Below, in pieces: positions 46,601 through 58,138 of a stretch of 64,000 nucleotides of DNA. This DNA is from Nymphaea colorata. Its lineage: Eukaryota; Streptophyta; Magnoliopsida; Nymphaeales; Nymphaeaceae. A program made the translations under genes and the position numbers. Every line of letters starts with the position of its first letter. Within the stretch, counting starts at the first letter, position 1. Under the pieces are notes generated by a model that ran no database searches, had not been told where the DNA came from, and saw only the letters and a list, made by a program, of their open reading frames with translations. The stretch spans positions 30,636,206 through 30,700,205 of the forward strand of contig NC_045139.1 of the NCBI RefSeq assembly GCF_008831285.2, read 5' to 3'.

Positions 46601-49400
46601 ACCGCCTGCATAAGATTGTGGATAATCCAATTGTTGATAACTTTGCATAGTTGCTAACATGTGGAGCCTGTGTTGCCTTGATTGTCTGTAAGAACAAGCC
46701 CTTCCTCTTAACAATTTGAGATAACAAAAACCTGCAGCAAAACACACAGGCCTTCAACTTTCTGCCATGAACAAGTTAGAAATGTTCTATTTGCACCCGT
46801 TGAAAACAGAAAGTGAAACCATCAGTTGATGTTTCTATAAAAGATAAAAGTACTGTAATCAACAGAGCAGGATGTATGGACTCAAAATGTATGATTCCCA
46901 AGACGTTCCCAATATTTCTGCTTCTAAAAATAGTTGTAAGTCTAACTCCCATGGTAGATCCAAATTAACATCATATGCTTGGTACACACACAGCCTGCAT
47001 TTCATGTATATTTATGATGGATGTTCTTTTATCAAAAGCTACATATTTTCCATTTTCCAATTTCTTAAAGATATTGTACCCTCTGATACATTGTATCACA
47101 CCATACAGCCCAATAGATGTGATAATGCAAATATCAGTGGCAAGTGTTGGCTTTTTTGCGCATGTAAAAAAATTGTTAATTGGACTTTGAAACTTTTATA
47201 GGAGGTTCAAGAACGAGCATCTAAAGTAAAAATGCTAATAAATCAAAATTATTAACCGTACACCTTCAAATTTGTCAACTGTCTTAATATGGCAGATAAG
47301 TGCATGTCGTACGTAAGTGAAACAATAGAACAAAGGAAGTGGGGAAAAAAAAGTACAGGTCCTCAAAATATTGGTGGCTGAACTTCACAATTCATATCAC
47401 TGACGGGCAAAATAGCATCTTACGAGGAGAATAAAACCTAATGCAGATGGAGATGCTGGAGTTATTGCTAATGCCTTGATAAATAAGAGGTACAGATCCT
47501 TCAGCAGTAAGATAGTGAAGGTGTGAAAGTCATGGGTAATAACAGTAGTACTGAAGCACATCACCACCCATTACTTTATAAAGGGAGACAAAGAAAAACT
47601 TCAACCCATAATCAGAACCGTTTGCTGCTTATAACAACCATAAATATTGATAGATCCCTAACTTGAAACCATTATAGTATTGGTTCCAAGCATGTAATTA
47701 AGTAAGCAAATGCAACTGCACCTTATAACTGAGGCAGTCAAGCCATGACTCATGTCAACAAAGGCCAGGTAACAGAATGCCTCTGACCATGCCCTCGGAA
47801 CAAGAAGTTTTTGAGGAAATACAGAATTATAGTAAGCAGGTTACAAAATACAAAATTACAAAATAAATGAATCTGATCCCTGGCGTTTAATGAATGATGT
47901 TTTTCAAGTTTTCTGTTATGTCACATGAATAGAAATAATAAACAGGTTGGCCAATAAAAATCTAAGACTACAATAGATGAATGCAATGCATGTGCAACAG
48001 CAAGAAAGTAAGGATCAAACGGGAGACTGGTTGTGGACTAATGGCTTGGAGTTTTGAATATGCTGAGGAAGAAACCTCAGGAGCTATTTCTCTCAAGGAC
48101 GTATTGACTGGCAAGACATGTTGAGCCAAAAGAAATTCCAAATGTGGTAAAACAGCACCAAGAAACTGTTGAAAATGACAAAAGTTTTCTTCTTCTTTTT
48201 TCAATCAAAATCACAAAATTAACAGGAGAAGGTGCTATTGAGTCCATTATAGCGGACCATCTCAGTGACACAGTTACAAATGGTACACAAAGTTAATGGT
48301 TTGCTGCTGTGGAAATGGACTGCCCATTAAGGACAGTGAAAGATTTTATCTTCCTCCCTACAACTAGATATGTCATTTATATTGAACTCTACCAGTCTAC
48401 ACGAGGAAAAGGCCAGCGGTCTTATGCCCTTTCAAGTTTCAACAGACATTTCTGAATCTTGACTAAATAACCAAGCAAACAAGTTTCCATTGTCACATGG
48501 AGCAAATGACTAAGACACCACAAAGCTTAAAGGTGAGGAATCATCAGATGTAAGGACTTTAACATCTACTGACCTGAAAGGTGGTGAAATTGCTAACACT
48601 CTTATATCTATTCCATGACAAAGAATCAATAGAAGACACCCAAGGCTGCAAAGAATTCAAACATATCATCAACAATCAAAAGACTTCAAGTCGTCGTCCT
48701 GTTTGTCTCTTCCACTGACCCAAGTATCATAGTTTCTAGCAAAAAAAAGAAATCATATTCAATCCTAGATCTTAGAAGTCTTTGTTTCTGGAATCTTTTC
48801 ATCACAAATTTTAACAAATTCTAGTTTCTATTTCTCATCTCAACTCCTGCTCGTCAATACTTACAACAATTGGGCTATATATCTGCAGTTTCCTTCTCAT
48901 TATTACACAAAGCATTATTGAAGTGCTTTTCTTATTTTTTTTATTTTTTGTCTTTTAGTTATTCTTTCTGTCACCTCTAGTAAGAACATGGTCGATCTTT
49001 GTAAAGAATAATGTTCAAGAAAAGCAAAGCCTCACCAAATCACCACAGCCTAGTAATAATGAGGTGATGCTAGTGGATCAATGGGAAGAAAAGGTGTTAC
49101 TAGCAATAGCTTCCTCAAATTTTCGACCTGAAATTTCTACATCACCTCCAACCATAAAGAAGACATCCTAAACGTAGAACTCTAGGTACTAACTACCACT
49201 ACCAACCACAAGTCCACATTCAAAGAGCAAAATATTGAAAATCTAAAGAGAAAAAAAACAGTTAGAGAGATATAGATGGAATGATCATCATCACTCAGAT
49301 TGCAACGTCAGATAGCAGAAACTAAAGTATCAAAACCCGAGTTGATCAAGCACCACCCCAGCAAGCAGACGAACACCAAAAATCAAACTAACTACCTCAT
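40645..49400 (-). CDS. ABC1/ADCK2 (abkC)-type atypical kinase, intact, five exons
   Basis: Exons by splice sites: 49400-49396, 46731-45402, 44174-43905, 42125-41970, 40764-40645; total 1,881 nt, 626 aa, all phases consistent. The first coding exon would hold only ATGAG before GTAGTT. It is the least certain part, and an in-frame ATG at 46757 is rejected because a TTTTGCTGCAG acceptor follows it. ABC1 hallmarks are KWGQ (about 231-234), the loop PVASGSVAQVH (about 289-299) replacing the P-loop, and VAVK (about 319). Further on are ALEADN, HADMHPGN (451-458) and LDVGM (Asp 484) replacing DFG. The N-terminus is basic and Ser-rich, compatible with mitochondrial import. Family members act in ubiquinone or lipid metabolism in mitochondria or plastids; the substrate of this one is unknown. 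It ends GLMAP-stop. The palindrome at 10043-13607 derives from a relative of its large exon. Confidence 0.88.
43246..43286. repeat. (CA)n(TA)n(TG)n self-complementary microsatellite
   Basis: CA units, a short TATA core and TG units form a perfect small inverted repeat inside an ABC1K intron. Confidence 0.9.
44417..44441. repeat. (GA)n microsatellite in ABC1K intron
   Basis: Perfect GA run. Confidence 0.9.
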
Positions 49401-49889
49401 CTTCCCGCCGAGTTTCGCTGTTTTCTTCGACCAGACCTCCGATCAGATGCAAGAGAAGGGAGGCAGCGCCCGCATCGGGTGGATCACCCGAACTCAGCCC
49501 AGCGAACAACCAACATCCACGATTCCAGCAATCTTGGAGAGGAAGAAACTCCCAAAAAGTTGGGATTCCTCGCTTCCGGGAAGAAATGAAGAATCAGCAA
49601 GCGTGAGGGGCGACAGGAAAAGAAAACCCAATATCGAAATCCTCGGCGAGCAAAGAACAGACTGCGTAATCCAAGTGCGTCAACCGAAGACGACGCCGAG
49701 CGGGGGATGGCCGAGGACCAACAAGAGCAGCAGCGTCATGGTGAGGGGGACAGAGAGCGAGGCGACGAGCGCCCCCACGTACACACCGACCTTTCTAGGG
49801 CGGGTGTTTGGTCTTAAAAGAGGGGCGACCGGACGTGGCCGCCGGAGGTCCAGTCGGGTAGCGTGAAAGAAGGACCGAGTGTCCTGAAA

Positions 49890-52780
49890 AATGGACCGGA
49901 TACTGACGGATCTAAACTTACGCCCTCGTATTAAAAAATGAAACTCTTCCAACGAATCGTGATCTAAAATTATTATTTAAAAGAATTAATCATAGAAAAC
50001 GTTCTTTTTTTAATATTATATTTTTTTGTTCATCAACAATTAACACATTTCACGAATTTAAGAAGTAAAAACTAATGAATATAATGATATTTATCAAATA
50101 GTTATAAATTGGCAGATCCACCAATATTTTTTGTACATCCCAGTCGTACCGATAAAAAAAAATCCCATATTTTTTTGTACAATCCAGTCGTCCCCATAAA
50201 AAATCCCATATTTTTTTTTTGTACAATCCAACCGTACCGATATGATTTTAAGAATCTTAAGAATAAGAATGTTATGATGAGAAACATACGTTTAAGTTAA
50301 TTTTTTTAGTTAAAGAAAACGAACGGCTCTCCTAACATCAAAATTTTATTGGTAAAAAAAAATCAATAATTACCATAAAAAATCTTAATTAAGACTTATT
50401 TTATGTTAAATGCGTGGAATTAGCTATGACCTTGCTGAAGTTGATTAAATCAACACAAAAAATAAAACTCTATGGTGTGTATGAGGACAAAATGACAAGA
50501 CAATAAACTGAAGATGCTTCTTGTATTACTTTATGTGAAAACAAATCTCACCGTTAAAACTCTGAAACTTTATTTCCACCGTATTCTTGAATTACACGCA
50601 AATCTTGAGTGTATTTTGACAATATAAAAAACTTAGGTCTGTTTTCTATTATTGTCAAATTTTGTCTCTACTTTTTGTATGTTAAATATAGTGGCTATAA
50701 TACAACCTGTTTGCTTACCAATATATAATCCAAATCAACTTAGCCGTTGGGATTTTCTAAGTACAAGCAATGCAAAAAGCCTGTATGCGTCTTTGACAAA
50801 TACTAAAGCTTAACCTTTTCTTTTAATTTTCAAGTTTAGGTTCTTTATTTCCTTTTTAATGATAAGCTACCCTCTAAGAAGCTTACATTTAGGATGTCAA
50901 CGGATTGAATTTGAATCCGATATGCTCCTTCTTGTGTATATTTTATCGGATGGTCGTATACTTGGATTCAAATATGAATGAAGAAAAGTTTATGTTGTAT
51001 CTGTATCTGAATTGACATTCAGAATCTGAATCTGATCCCAGTCCAACTTTTAGAATTTTGAATGCCACTTTTTTGGCATTTGAGAAATTATTCTAAATTT
51101 TGATACCATTTGTGAATCCGAATACCATTTTTGGGCATTTGATAAATCGTTCTAAATTTCGCATTACATGACATCTGTCCAATTAGATGATTTTGTAAAT
51201 TTTTCATGAGGCGAGTTGAATTAAAGCTTTTAAATTTTGATTAGGGTTGAAATATCATTTTCAAAAATTTTATATAAAACAAGTAAAATTTTTCAAAATT
51301 TACATGTAATTTTTTTTTTTTAATTTGATGCAGGGCCAAAACCCACGCAGGCCCTACCTTGACTCTACCGTAATGCTACCAGTATTGATTTATATCGCAT
51401 AGCAGGTTATATTGTAGGCTCCTCATTGTAAATAATAAAGAGGCAGCATGCCCTGTTTCAAAATCCAGTTTTAGGGCAAATGAGCTTGTGCTTGCCTCCA
51501 ATATGCTAATAATTGATTTTTCTTATGTCTCCTGTGAATGTGAAAATGTAAAAAATGAGTGAAAATGTGTAGAAAATGTATAAATAAAATATGGTGTCAA
51601 GTTCAATCACTATGCAAAGATTGTTAGCCTTTAAAATCCAATAAAGTCTAGTTTAGACACCTGGTTTGATTACTTTTTAGTCTTATAAAATTTGACATTT
51701 TCATCCATGCATTGGATTTATGGAAAACAATGTCAATAGTACCCAAATGTGTGTGTTTTTGTCTGCATTGCATCGACTACGAGCGTCATAAATAGTTAAA
51801 AGTTAAAATATTTTGTACAATATTTTATAAAATTTTACAAATTTTTTTAATAACATCTTTTTTTCATTTTTAACCATCCGACATAGGGCAGATTCAAATT
51901 CTGCCAAACTAAATTCCTTCTGCCGTTTGGCCAATCACAACACATACTATGTGCATGTACATGTATGCAAGACAGTTGGTCAAAACCAAAACTAGACCCA
52001 TTAAAATTAGTTAAATATTTTTTAACGTTCTAACTTTATCGATATAATCTTGATTTGGTGACAAACATATATTAAATTAGTCATTTTATTACTTAAATAA
52101 TGACTTTTAATAATAAAAACCTTAAGCTAGTCAATTTTTTTTTTAAAACAAAGTCCTCATCCTAACTTACTCGCTCCAGTGCCCTTTGTCATCTCAGCCC
52201 ATTATTTATTTATTTATTCATTTTTCATGTTCATGATCATAAAAAAAATGCGTCTTATTAAAAAAAGACGTGCATAATACGGTAAAATACAGTCAGAAGT
52301 ACAATATCTACACCAAACGCGTATTTTTAAAAAAACATGAAAAATACGTATTATATGCGTATTACACCCATTTTTTTGCGTTTTTCATGTTTTTTATGAT
52401 TTTTTATTTTTATAATTTTTAAGATTTATTAAATGTTTTAAATTTTTTTAAAATTGTCAAGATTTTTTCATTTTATTCTCGAGATATACAACTTTGTCGT
52501 ATTATACCCGTTTTTTTCCTCACCGTATAATACCCATACACATTTTTTGTGGCAATGGTTTTAACTTAGGTCGTCGGCCAGAAGGAACACTCATATATTA
52601 AAATAAACAAAAAGAATAAAAAACAAGAAACAAGCTTTCTCATTAGAATAGTTCCACTGTTGAGATCGAGTACATTTGCATTGTAATAAAGCTAACATTC
52701 TAGTAACCTTCCCCTCGCAGCCACATTATTCAATATCAACTTGCTGCCTTTACTTCTATCATAGAGATTCCTCGAGGTGC
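49890..52780. other. AT-rich spacer
   Basis: The ABC1K promoter should lie at its left end. It includes the tandem repeat at 50125-50247 and a small foldback at about 52310-52400 (AAAAAACATGAAAAATACG against GCGTTTTTCATGTTTTTT). No gene seen. Confidence 0.5.
50125..50247. repeat. Tandem repeat, about 45-60 bp unit, three copies
   Basis: The unit TTTTTTGTACAATCCAGTCG followed by TACCGATAAAAAATCCCATA occurs three times with small length changes in the T and A runs. Confidence 0.8.
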
Positions 52781-53901
52781 TCAATTAATACGAAGGGGTC
52801 GATAAAGTGCCACGTCGCAGAGTACATACTTCACCTGTTCATTGCACAATTCCAAATAACATCACTTCAACGAACAAGGTTACAATGAAAAGTAATTAAA
52901 TTGTGCTTCTATAGATTTAATTTGACAAGCTTTCATTGGTATAGATAGAGTCTAGAGATATTAAATCCTAAAGATCTTATATCAAACGGCAGTTGAGTGC
53001 CACCTTATATCCCACATGTAGTTAACCTGCAGATTTGCTGTCACTTGTGGTGATGTGAAAATGTTTGTGATCCTAATGAAAACATATACATGACTTAAGT
53101 TACCTTAATTGGCTTGAATCTAGATGAATCATGCTTCCATGAACTCTTAGTTGCTCATTGTTTCTATGAAACCATATGCTACGATGAATTTGACATTAAA
53201 TTATCATAAATTGATAGTGGCATATAGATAAGAGGATGCAATGTGGGAATCAAGATACACAAATATGATTCTTATGACTCTATACATATATGGACATGGC
53301 CCTAATATTTATGTTATATAAATGCACATAAATGCACAAGCATAAAGTATGTGGCAGCAAATATGAATGTGTTTTAGTGCTTACTGCATTATTTGATAAG
53401 TTGAGTCGAGTTCGAAAATCTTCAAGAGGACGATATTCCTTGAGGAGGAAGAAGCCACTGTTTTGGTTATCACCGTCAGCTTGGTACTTGTACGTCGTCT
53501 TGGTTCCAACGTGTTCCCCTCTGGTGTTACGTACTTCTTCACTTTGACCCTGTAACACCCAACGTCCGGTGCTGTTGCGCCTGATCTCGGTATTGCTTGT
53601 GAAGAAGTAAAAAGATTTATCCTGAGTAATCCTCGCTGTAGAAAAAAAAAATGGCAGGAAAGAAGAACGAAAAGATTGTTAGTAACAAAACTCTACAACA
53701 TAGTTGGCAAACCCATGACTCGGACTCGGATTAGCCGTCAGGTGGGTCACCAAGTTGACTTGGTTGAGTTAAGTCATAAATTTTTTACAGTGCATTTTTT
53801 CTACAAGTAGATGAAGAACATAAGTCTGTTGAGACTTTGTGGGTGTACGCTTAGTACTAAGTTAGTGATTGGATGTTTAACAAGGCAATTTTTTGGATAT
53901 A

Positions 53902-53940
<39 letters not shown>

Positions 53941-54405
53941 CTAAATGATGATTAGCCAGCCATTTAACCAGGGCTATCCATCTCAAGTAGATGAAAAACA
54001 ATGAAAAAAAGTGTGAGATGATATATATATATATTATAGTGAGTAAATGATGATTAGTGAGCCATCTAACCAGGGCTGGCCATCTCAAGTAGATCAATAG
54101 TTGAAAGCAAAACAAGGAAAAAAAGTGTGAAATGATACCAAATTATCAACATATTTATTTATTTATTTTGTTTTTTTCTTAACCATCCATCATAAATAAG
54201 ATGATTCTGATTAGATGGTTAAGTAACTCTAAAAGGTCATGTGGAAGAAAAAGAGAGAGACTGTACTCTGGAGTTCCGAACGACTGAAAGCGTAGACATC
54301 AGCCTCTTCAATCACGTGACTCCCATTGGGCTGCCTAAGCTTTGGGAACAAGTGACGCTCGATCAATTCATAGGCTGTTGCAACCTCTTTGTTCACGTTC
54401 ACCAT
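52781..54405 (-). CDS. Divergent NAC-domain-only protein, three exons, 147 aa
   Basis: Exons: 54405-54267, 53635-53385, 52834-52781; phases agree and the stop is TGA 52783-52781. Exon 1 gives a short NAC start (AYELIERHLFPKL, then HVIEEADVYAFSRSELQ). Exon 2 has KSFYFFTSNTEIRRNSTGRW, then GEHVGTKTTYKY and NSGFFLLKEYRPLEDF, matching NAC subdomains C-D (yyFF, GrW, G..vGtKktl.y, W.m.EYr). Exon 3 adds VKYVLCDVALYRPLRIN, matching the closing WVLCrvy. The protein ends there, with no C-terminal activation region and no transmembrane helix. The first subdomain (PGFRFHPTDEEL) is shortened. NAC proteins dimerise and bind DNA; a domain-only form could compete with full-length partners, which is inference. 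A TATAAATA box lies 70-80 bp upstream. Confidence 0.75.
53910..54080. repeat. Duplicated block in NAC intron 1 with TA microsatellites
   Basis: The block TAGTGACTAAATGATGATTA followed by GCCAGCCATTTAACCAGGGC recurs with changes at about 54037-54090. Each copy is preceded by a (TA)n run. Confidence 0.75.
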
Positions 54406-54475
54406 GGTTAGAAAGATATAGTTTGCTCTCTTTCTAGCTTCTAGACTCAGTGTTGTGGCTTTCACCACGAGTACC

Positions 54476-54483
54476 TATTTATA
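54476..54483 (-). promoter_or_regulatory. TATA box of the NAC-like gene
   Basis: TATAAATA on the minus strand, 71 bp before the ATG, correctly placed for a TATA-driven promoter. Confidence 0.6.
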
Positions 54484-54489
54484 CTTAGA

Positions 54490-55269
54490 AAATAAAAGAA
54501 GTTGAAGTAATGTTCATTTTTGGTTCCTTTCATACATCTAATATTTCCTTTCATAACTGAAGCAAATCTACTTTGGTCTTGTGTGCGGCTGTATAATTTA
54601 TAACCCTATCTCTAGAACATGTGTTTTTTTTCTTTTTTTGTTTGGATTTCCCCAATCAAATCTCTCTTTTCTTCCATATATATGGCACAAAAAATTTAGA
54701 AAATCATTTATACATAAGTCCTTATGAGATCACCTAGCTGGAAAACATCCAAAGAGGGATATGTGAACATAGCAGTCTATGGAACTGTATCAAGTTCAAA
54801 TTTAGCACGCCGTTTACCAAATCCGCTTTATGGATATTTATGAAGGAAAATCTTGTACCATATTTGAGCCCAATTTTTTTAAGTCCACAATTTGAATCGA
54901 ATATGAATCTGACTTTTTAAATTTGTAACTAAATCCAAACCATATGCTAATATGTTAAGTTCCGATCTTCAAGATCCATGGACATTAGATACAGGCAAAC
55001 TTGATGGATATATTAATGCTTATGATCTGACCAAATATTTATTTATAATAGAATCCGACACCTATTAAATGCCTTTTTCTAAATCTGATTTCGATATGAT
55101 TTCGTTTATCAAATGTTAATGTTGCTTTGGATGACACTTTGAAATGAAATGGTTTTGTGGAAACCTAGTTTTTTGAAGTTTTTTTTTTTTTTTGGTACTG
55201 AGGGACATTGGGTAGCTAGTCGAGCTGGTAAGCCGCCTTAGGCACTACTCTTCTAGAATATAAAGGGTT
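54490..55269. other. AT-rich spacer
   Basis: Upstream of the NAC-like gene; no other feature seen. Confidence 0.5.
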
Positions 55270-55277
55270 GCTGACAC

Positions 55278-55471
55278 CAAAGGCAGAGCCAGGATTTTCT
55301 TCAGGGGCGGGCCGACAGTCCGACCTCTGGATTCGAGTAGGGCTAAACTGAATTCTAATACAAAAAATACATTATGTAATTAAAAAATATTATTTTTTTC
55401 AATGTAAAAAAAAATAATCATTGGTTGGGGTGGGGCCATGGCCTAAGCCCCCCCCCTTCCCTTCGTCCCTA
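55278..55471. mobile_element. Second hAT-like MITE, 194 bp, with 8-bp TSD
   Basis: A perfect 8-bp direct repeat GCTGACAC (55270-55277, 55472-55479) flanks a segment starting CAAAGGCAGAGCCAGG and ending, on the other strand, TAGGGACGAAGGGAAGG. The termini are degenerate but of the same class and size as the element at 2965-3164. Short ORFs within it are not genes. Confidence 0.65.
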
Positions 55472-55479
55472 GCTGACAC

Positions 55480-58130
55480 TACTGTCGAAATTAACAATAA
55501 GTTCAACCAATTTCGATGCAGCTCTAGACCTGGGGGCATGGAGAAGGAAGGGAGGATTCAGCCTCTCACTTGGGCTTGGGTAGTAGAATTCCTTCCCAGT
55601 CGCCCTGAAAACCATTTTTTTTAATGAGTTTCCAAAAACTGGTTCGTGGGTCTAGCTTCCATATTGAGAACCAAGTTTTCACTTTCTAAAACCTGGTTTT
55701 TATTTGAATGGCAAAAATGGGTTTTGGAAATACGATTCATATAACGCAACTTTCAGAATATAACGGAGACAGAGATAATCTTGAAACATTTAACTCGTGT
55801 CCAGTTGATCCTTTGCTGAAAATTTTTGTTTAACATGGATATTTATTCTCGCCGATAATTTGGCGCATTCCTCGCCAATGTTAGGAACTCCATGCAACAT
55901 GAGGTAAAAGCTCTATGCATTCTAAAAACTTAGTGGTGCTTGAGTACGCCGCTGTGTTTTTAGCAAAGTTGTAGATTTGAGAACCTCAGATCTGGCATTT
56001 GATTCTTCTCTTAGGATTGTTCCGTCTTCATTGATATAATTCTACTTTAAATTTGTCATGTTTATTAGAGCCCAGTTTTCTTCTCATCTGTATAGAAACA
56101 CAGTTTGAGAGATGCTTGCATTATACAAGCCTGACCCAGGCAGTAAAGAAGACTGGTTGTTGACTATATTAGCAGAGTTATTTTGTTACTAAATCGCAGA
56201 AAAAACTGTTGTAGAAAATGAGCTGCTAGTATTCTGCTCATGGTCGGCTCAAGAAGCATAGACTTGCTTGAACAAGATCACGCTACACGTTTTACCAACA
56301 CTAATTGTGCGAAGAGAGGCACACTTCATATAGACCACCTTCCGCTACAAACCTGCTGGGGAAGGCTCTCATCCTTTTTTTTTTTTTTGGTACATAGGAG
56401 CGGTTTAGAACCACATTAACTAATTGTAGCACGAGTTCGAGCTACACCAATCAGATCCTCCTCAATCAATCGATGTAAATGACCAGATGGATTGGTAAGA
56501 ATGGTCACTCCAAAAAGACCCATGAGACAAGAAAATCTGTACACATATTAGCTTCTTTGTACGTATGACATAAGAGACACACTCAGTCTCGTCCCAGCAA
56601 TTCTTGACACTGCTTCACTCTCTAGAATAAAGGATCATGAAGCTTCACTCAAGCTGCAGTTCTTTTAAAACCTTGTTCACAACTAACAAGGAATCTGTTT
56701 CAACAATACCTTTACAAAAGCCATGTTCCCAAGTTAATTTAAAACGGTGAAAAGCCATGTTCCCAAGTTAATTTAAAACGGTGAAGTATTATAAAGAAAT
56801 GAAATATATACAAATGCACAAAAACAGAGTAACAGGAGCACTCTAGCTTATGGGAAGAGTGTCCCAAAAAACCCTCCACGATCATATGCAGAGGAAAGGA
56901 AGAAAGTTTACAGCGAAAGGAAGAAAAATGACTTTTCGAGCAGTCGATCTGACTTCTACTCTTGTCCCTTGTTGATAAAAGCTCTTTATCTCACTTCGCC
57001 TTTTTTTGGTGTAAAGAAAAAGCGCTTTTGGGTTAAAATGTGTATACGAAACCGATATTCAACTCCACAAACTTCCATTTAAATCAAATGTTAGTAGCCA
57101 ACAAACTCCAGTTTATTTACAGCATTTTTAATGTTTAGAGACCGCCATCAACCTAAATCCCTTTAGATCATATACCTTTACACCTCTAATGTTCCAACTT
57201 TAAAAAAAATTTCAACCAACAACAACAACAACAGCATACCTTTCAACTTAAGCGTCACATTAATACCATTCACAACCCAAAAAATAATGCATTGAAACTC
57301 GACAGCAGCTACAGAATTTGGACTTTGACTCCCTCGAATGATATCTTCTGAGTGCGCAAAGCCCTTTGAGGCTTATGTGCACTCTTTTGCACCCCAATGA
57401 TAAACAAAGGCAGCCTCGACATACAACGGCTCAAATCAAACAATTGCAACCTCTCAGAAAAGTTGTGGAAGAAACGACGGACTTTTTACCTAACCGCAGC
57501 TTGCACGCAACACCTAACACGCGCATAGGCACGAATGCCGGCACACAAATTTAAGAAGCATCACACGTTTTGACATGCAAAACTTTAAAACTAGTTTTGC
57601 TTTGTACTGTTCTAGTATTGCTGGAAATTTTCACATATTTCTTGTTAAATGGGTGCAGCCACAAAGGTTTTTCCAAACAATCACCGAAGGTGTAGAATAT
57701 CATAAGATTTTCCCCTCGCGGACACTTCTGGAAGAAAGTGATTTAAGACCATGAAGCCACAGGCTGTAGCAAATTACACGCAGTAAAAGCTTAAAGGGGA
57801 ACAATTGTTCACTGCCCAGGCTGACATACAAGTATATCTTACACAAACTCTGATTAAGGGTAGCCCTTTTTTTGGAGGTTGCTCCCCCTATGCTTCAATT
57901 CAGGAAGTGAAATCGCTTCACAGCAAAGAGCAAGTATCCGCAATACCATGTCAAAACACGCAAAGTATCACCGGAACTTGCGGACTGGTGGTTCCTGTGC
58001 ACAACCGCTGCAAGGGTGGTTTGCTTGTCGTCATCAATCCTTACACAACCACAGACCTTTCCAGCACTTTCAACGGCTAATGATTCATCAAATGAGCACG
58101 ATAACGTCTAAGAATGACAAAGCTAAATTA
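55480..58130. other. Spacer and RPAP2 3' flank
   Basis: A 34-bp tandem duplicate (AAGCCATGTTCCCAAGTTAA unit) lies at 56716-56784. No gene is supported; ORFs at 57366-57554 and 57805-58142 lie in the 3' flank of the RPAP2 gene and match nothing. Confidence 0.5.
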
Positions 58131-58138
58131 AAAATACG

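Noticed and set aside
46735-46757. In-frame ATG before the ABC1K large exon (MKACVFCC)
   Set aside because: The sequence TGTGTGTTTTGCTGCAG is a good splice acceptor just before GTTTTTG, so this ATG is most likely intronic.
49300-49866. 188-aa ORF on the plus strand
   Set aside because: Lies antisense over the GC-rich promoter and leader of the ABC1K gene; basic and Ser/Thr/Pro-rich content without a domain, so most likely a shadow.
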